The position numbers were made by a program, and so were the translations under genes. From Brenneria izbisi (lineage in GTDB: Bacteria; Pseudomonadota; Gammaproteobacteria; Enterobacterales; Enterobacteriaceae), in the NCBI RefSeq assembly GCF_025840185.1, contig NZ_JAMPJU010000010.1, forward strand, positions 79,437-143,436: a stretch of 64,000 nucleotides of DNA, in the 5' to 3' direction. Of this stretch, positions 63,970 through 64,000 are shown in pieces; the stretch's first letter is position 1, and each line of letters opens with the position of its first letter. Below the pieces are notes generated by a model. The model had not been told where the DNA came from and searched no databases. It saw nothing but the letters and a program-made list of their open reading frames with translations.

Positions 63970-64000
63970 GCGCCACCACTGACCCGGCGACAGCGGCTTA

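Overview
The window is a chromosomal segment of a plant-associated enterobacterium. Gene content and order fit the Pectobacteriaceae (Pectobacterium/Brenneria/Dickeya group). Most blocks keep the Escherichia coli order: rpoH-panM-livKHMGF, ugpBAECQ, cpxRA/cpxP, fieF-pfkA, tpiA-yiiQ-yiiR-fpr-glpX-glpK-glpF-zapB-rraA-menA-hslUV-ftsN-cytR-priA-rpmE-metJ/metBL-metF, and oxyR-sthA-fabR-yijD-trmA-btuB-murI up to an rRNA promoter. The genus is inferred from an HrpL-type promoter driving a type III effector pair and from the accessory genes. The species cannot be fixed by reading alone.

Layout. Bases 1-7900 hold the 3' part of rpoH, panM, a one-binding-protein branched-chain amino acid ABC operon (livKHMGF) and a PLP aminotransferase. 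Bases 7960-11710 hold two paralogous chemoreceptors on the minus strand. Bases 12170-17356 are the glycerol-3-phosphate (ugp) operon behind an array of PhoB half-sites. Bases 17470-22310 hold an AEC transporter, a Gln-rich small secreted protein, trmL and an overlapping pair of poorly characterised exported proteins (DUF3142 and a large repeat protein). Bases 22520-25220 are the Cpx envelope stress system with a perfect CpxR box between cpxR and cpxP.

Bases 25221-34190 are the accessory part. They contain a decayed higA antitoxin, hupE, sotB, fieF with a probable 3' frameshift, and pfkA. Where E. coli has sbp-cdh, this genome has an hrp-box-like promoter, a CesT-type chaperone and a YopT/AvrPphB-family (C58) cysteine protease effector with a visible Cys-His-Asp triad, then aguBA (agmatine to putrescine). 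The region closes with a duplicated terminator. This effector locus is the most interesting item in the window.

Bases 34250-64000 are core genes: glycolysis and glycerol use (tpiA, glpFKX), division (zapB, ftsN), proteolysis (hslVU), RNA decay control (rraA), menaquinone (menA), replication restart (priA), the methionine regulon (metJ, metBL, metF with met boxes), oxidative stress and redox (oxyR, sthA, fpr), fatty acid control (fabR), tRNA methylation (trmA, trmL), vitamin B12 uptake behind a cobalamin riboswitch (btuB) and murI overlapping btuB. The window ends just downstream of an rrn P1 promoter. I saw no tRNA gene, CRISPR array, intact insertion sequence or prophage.
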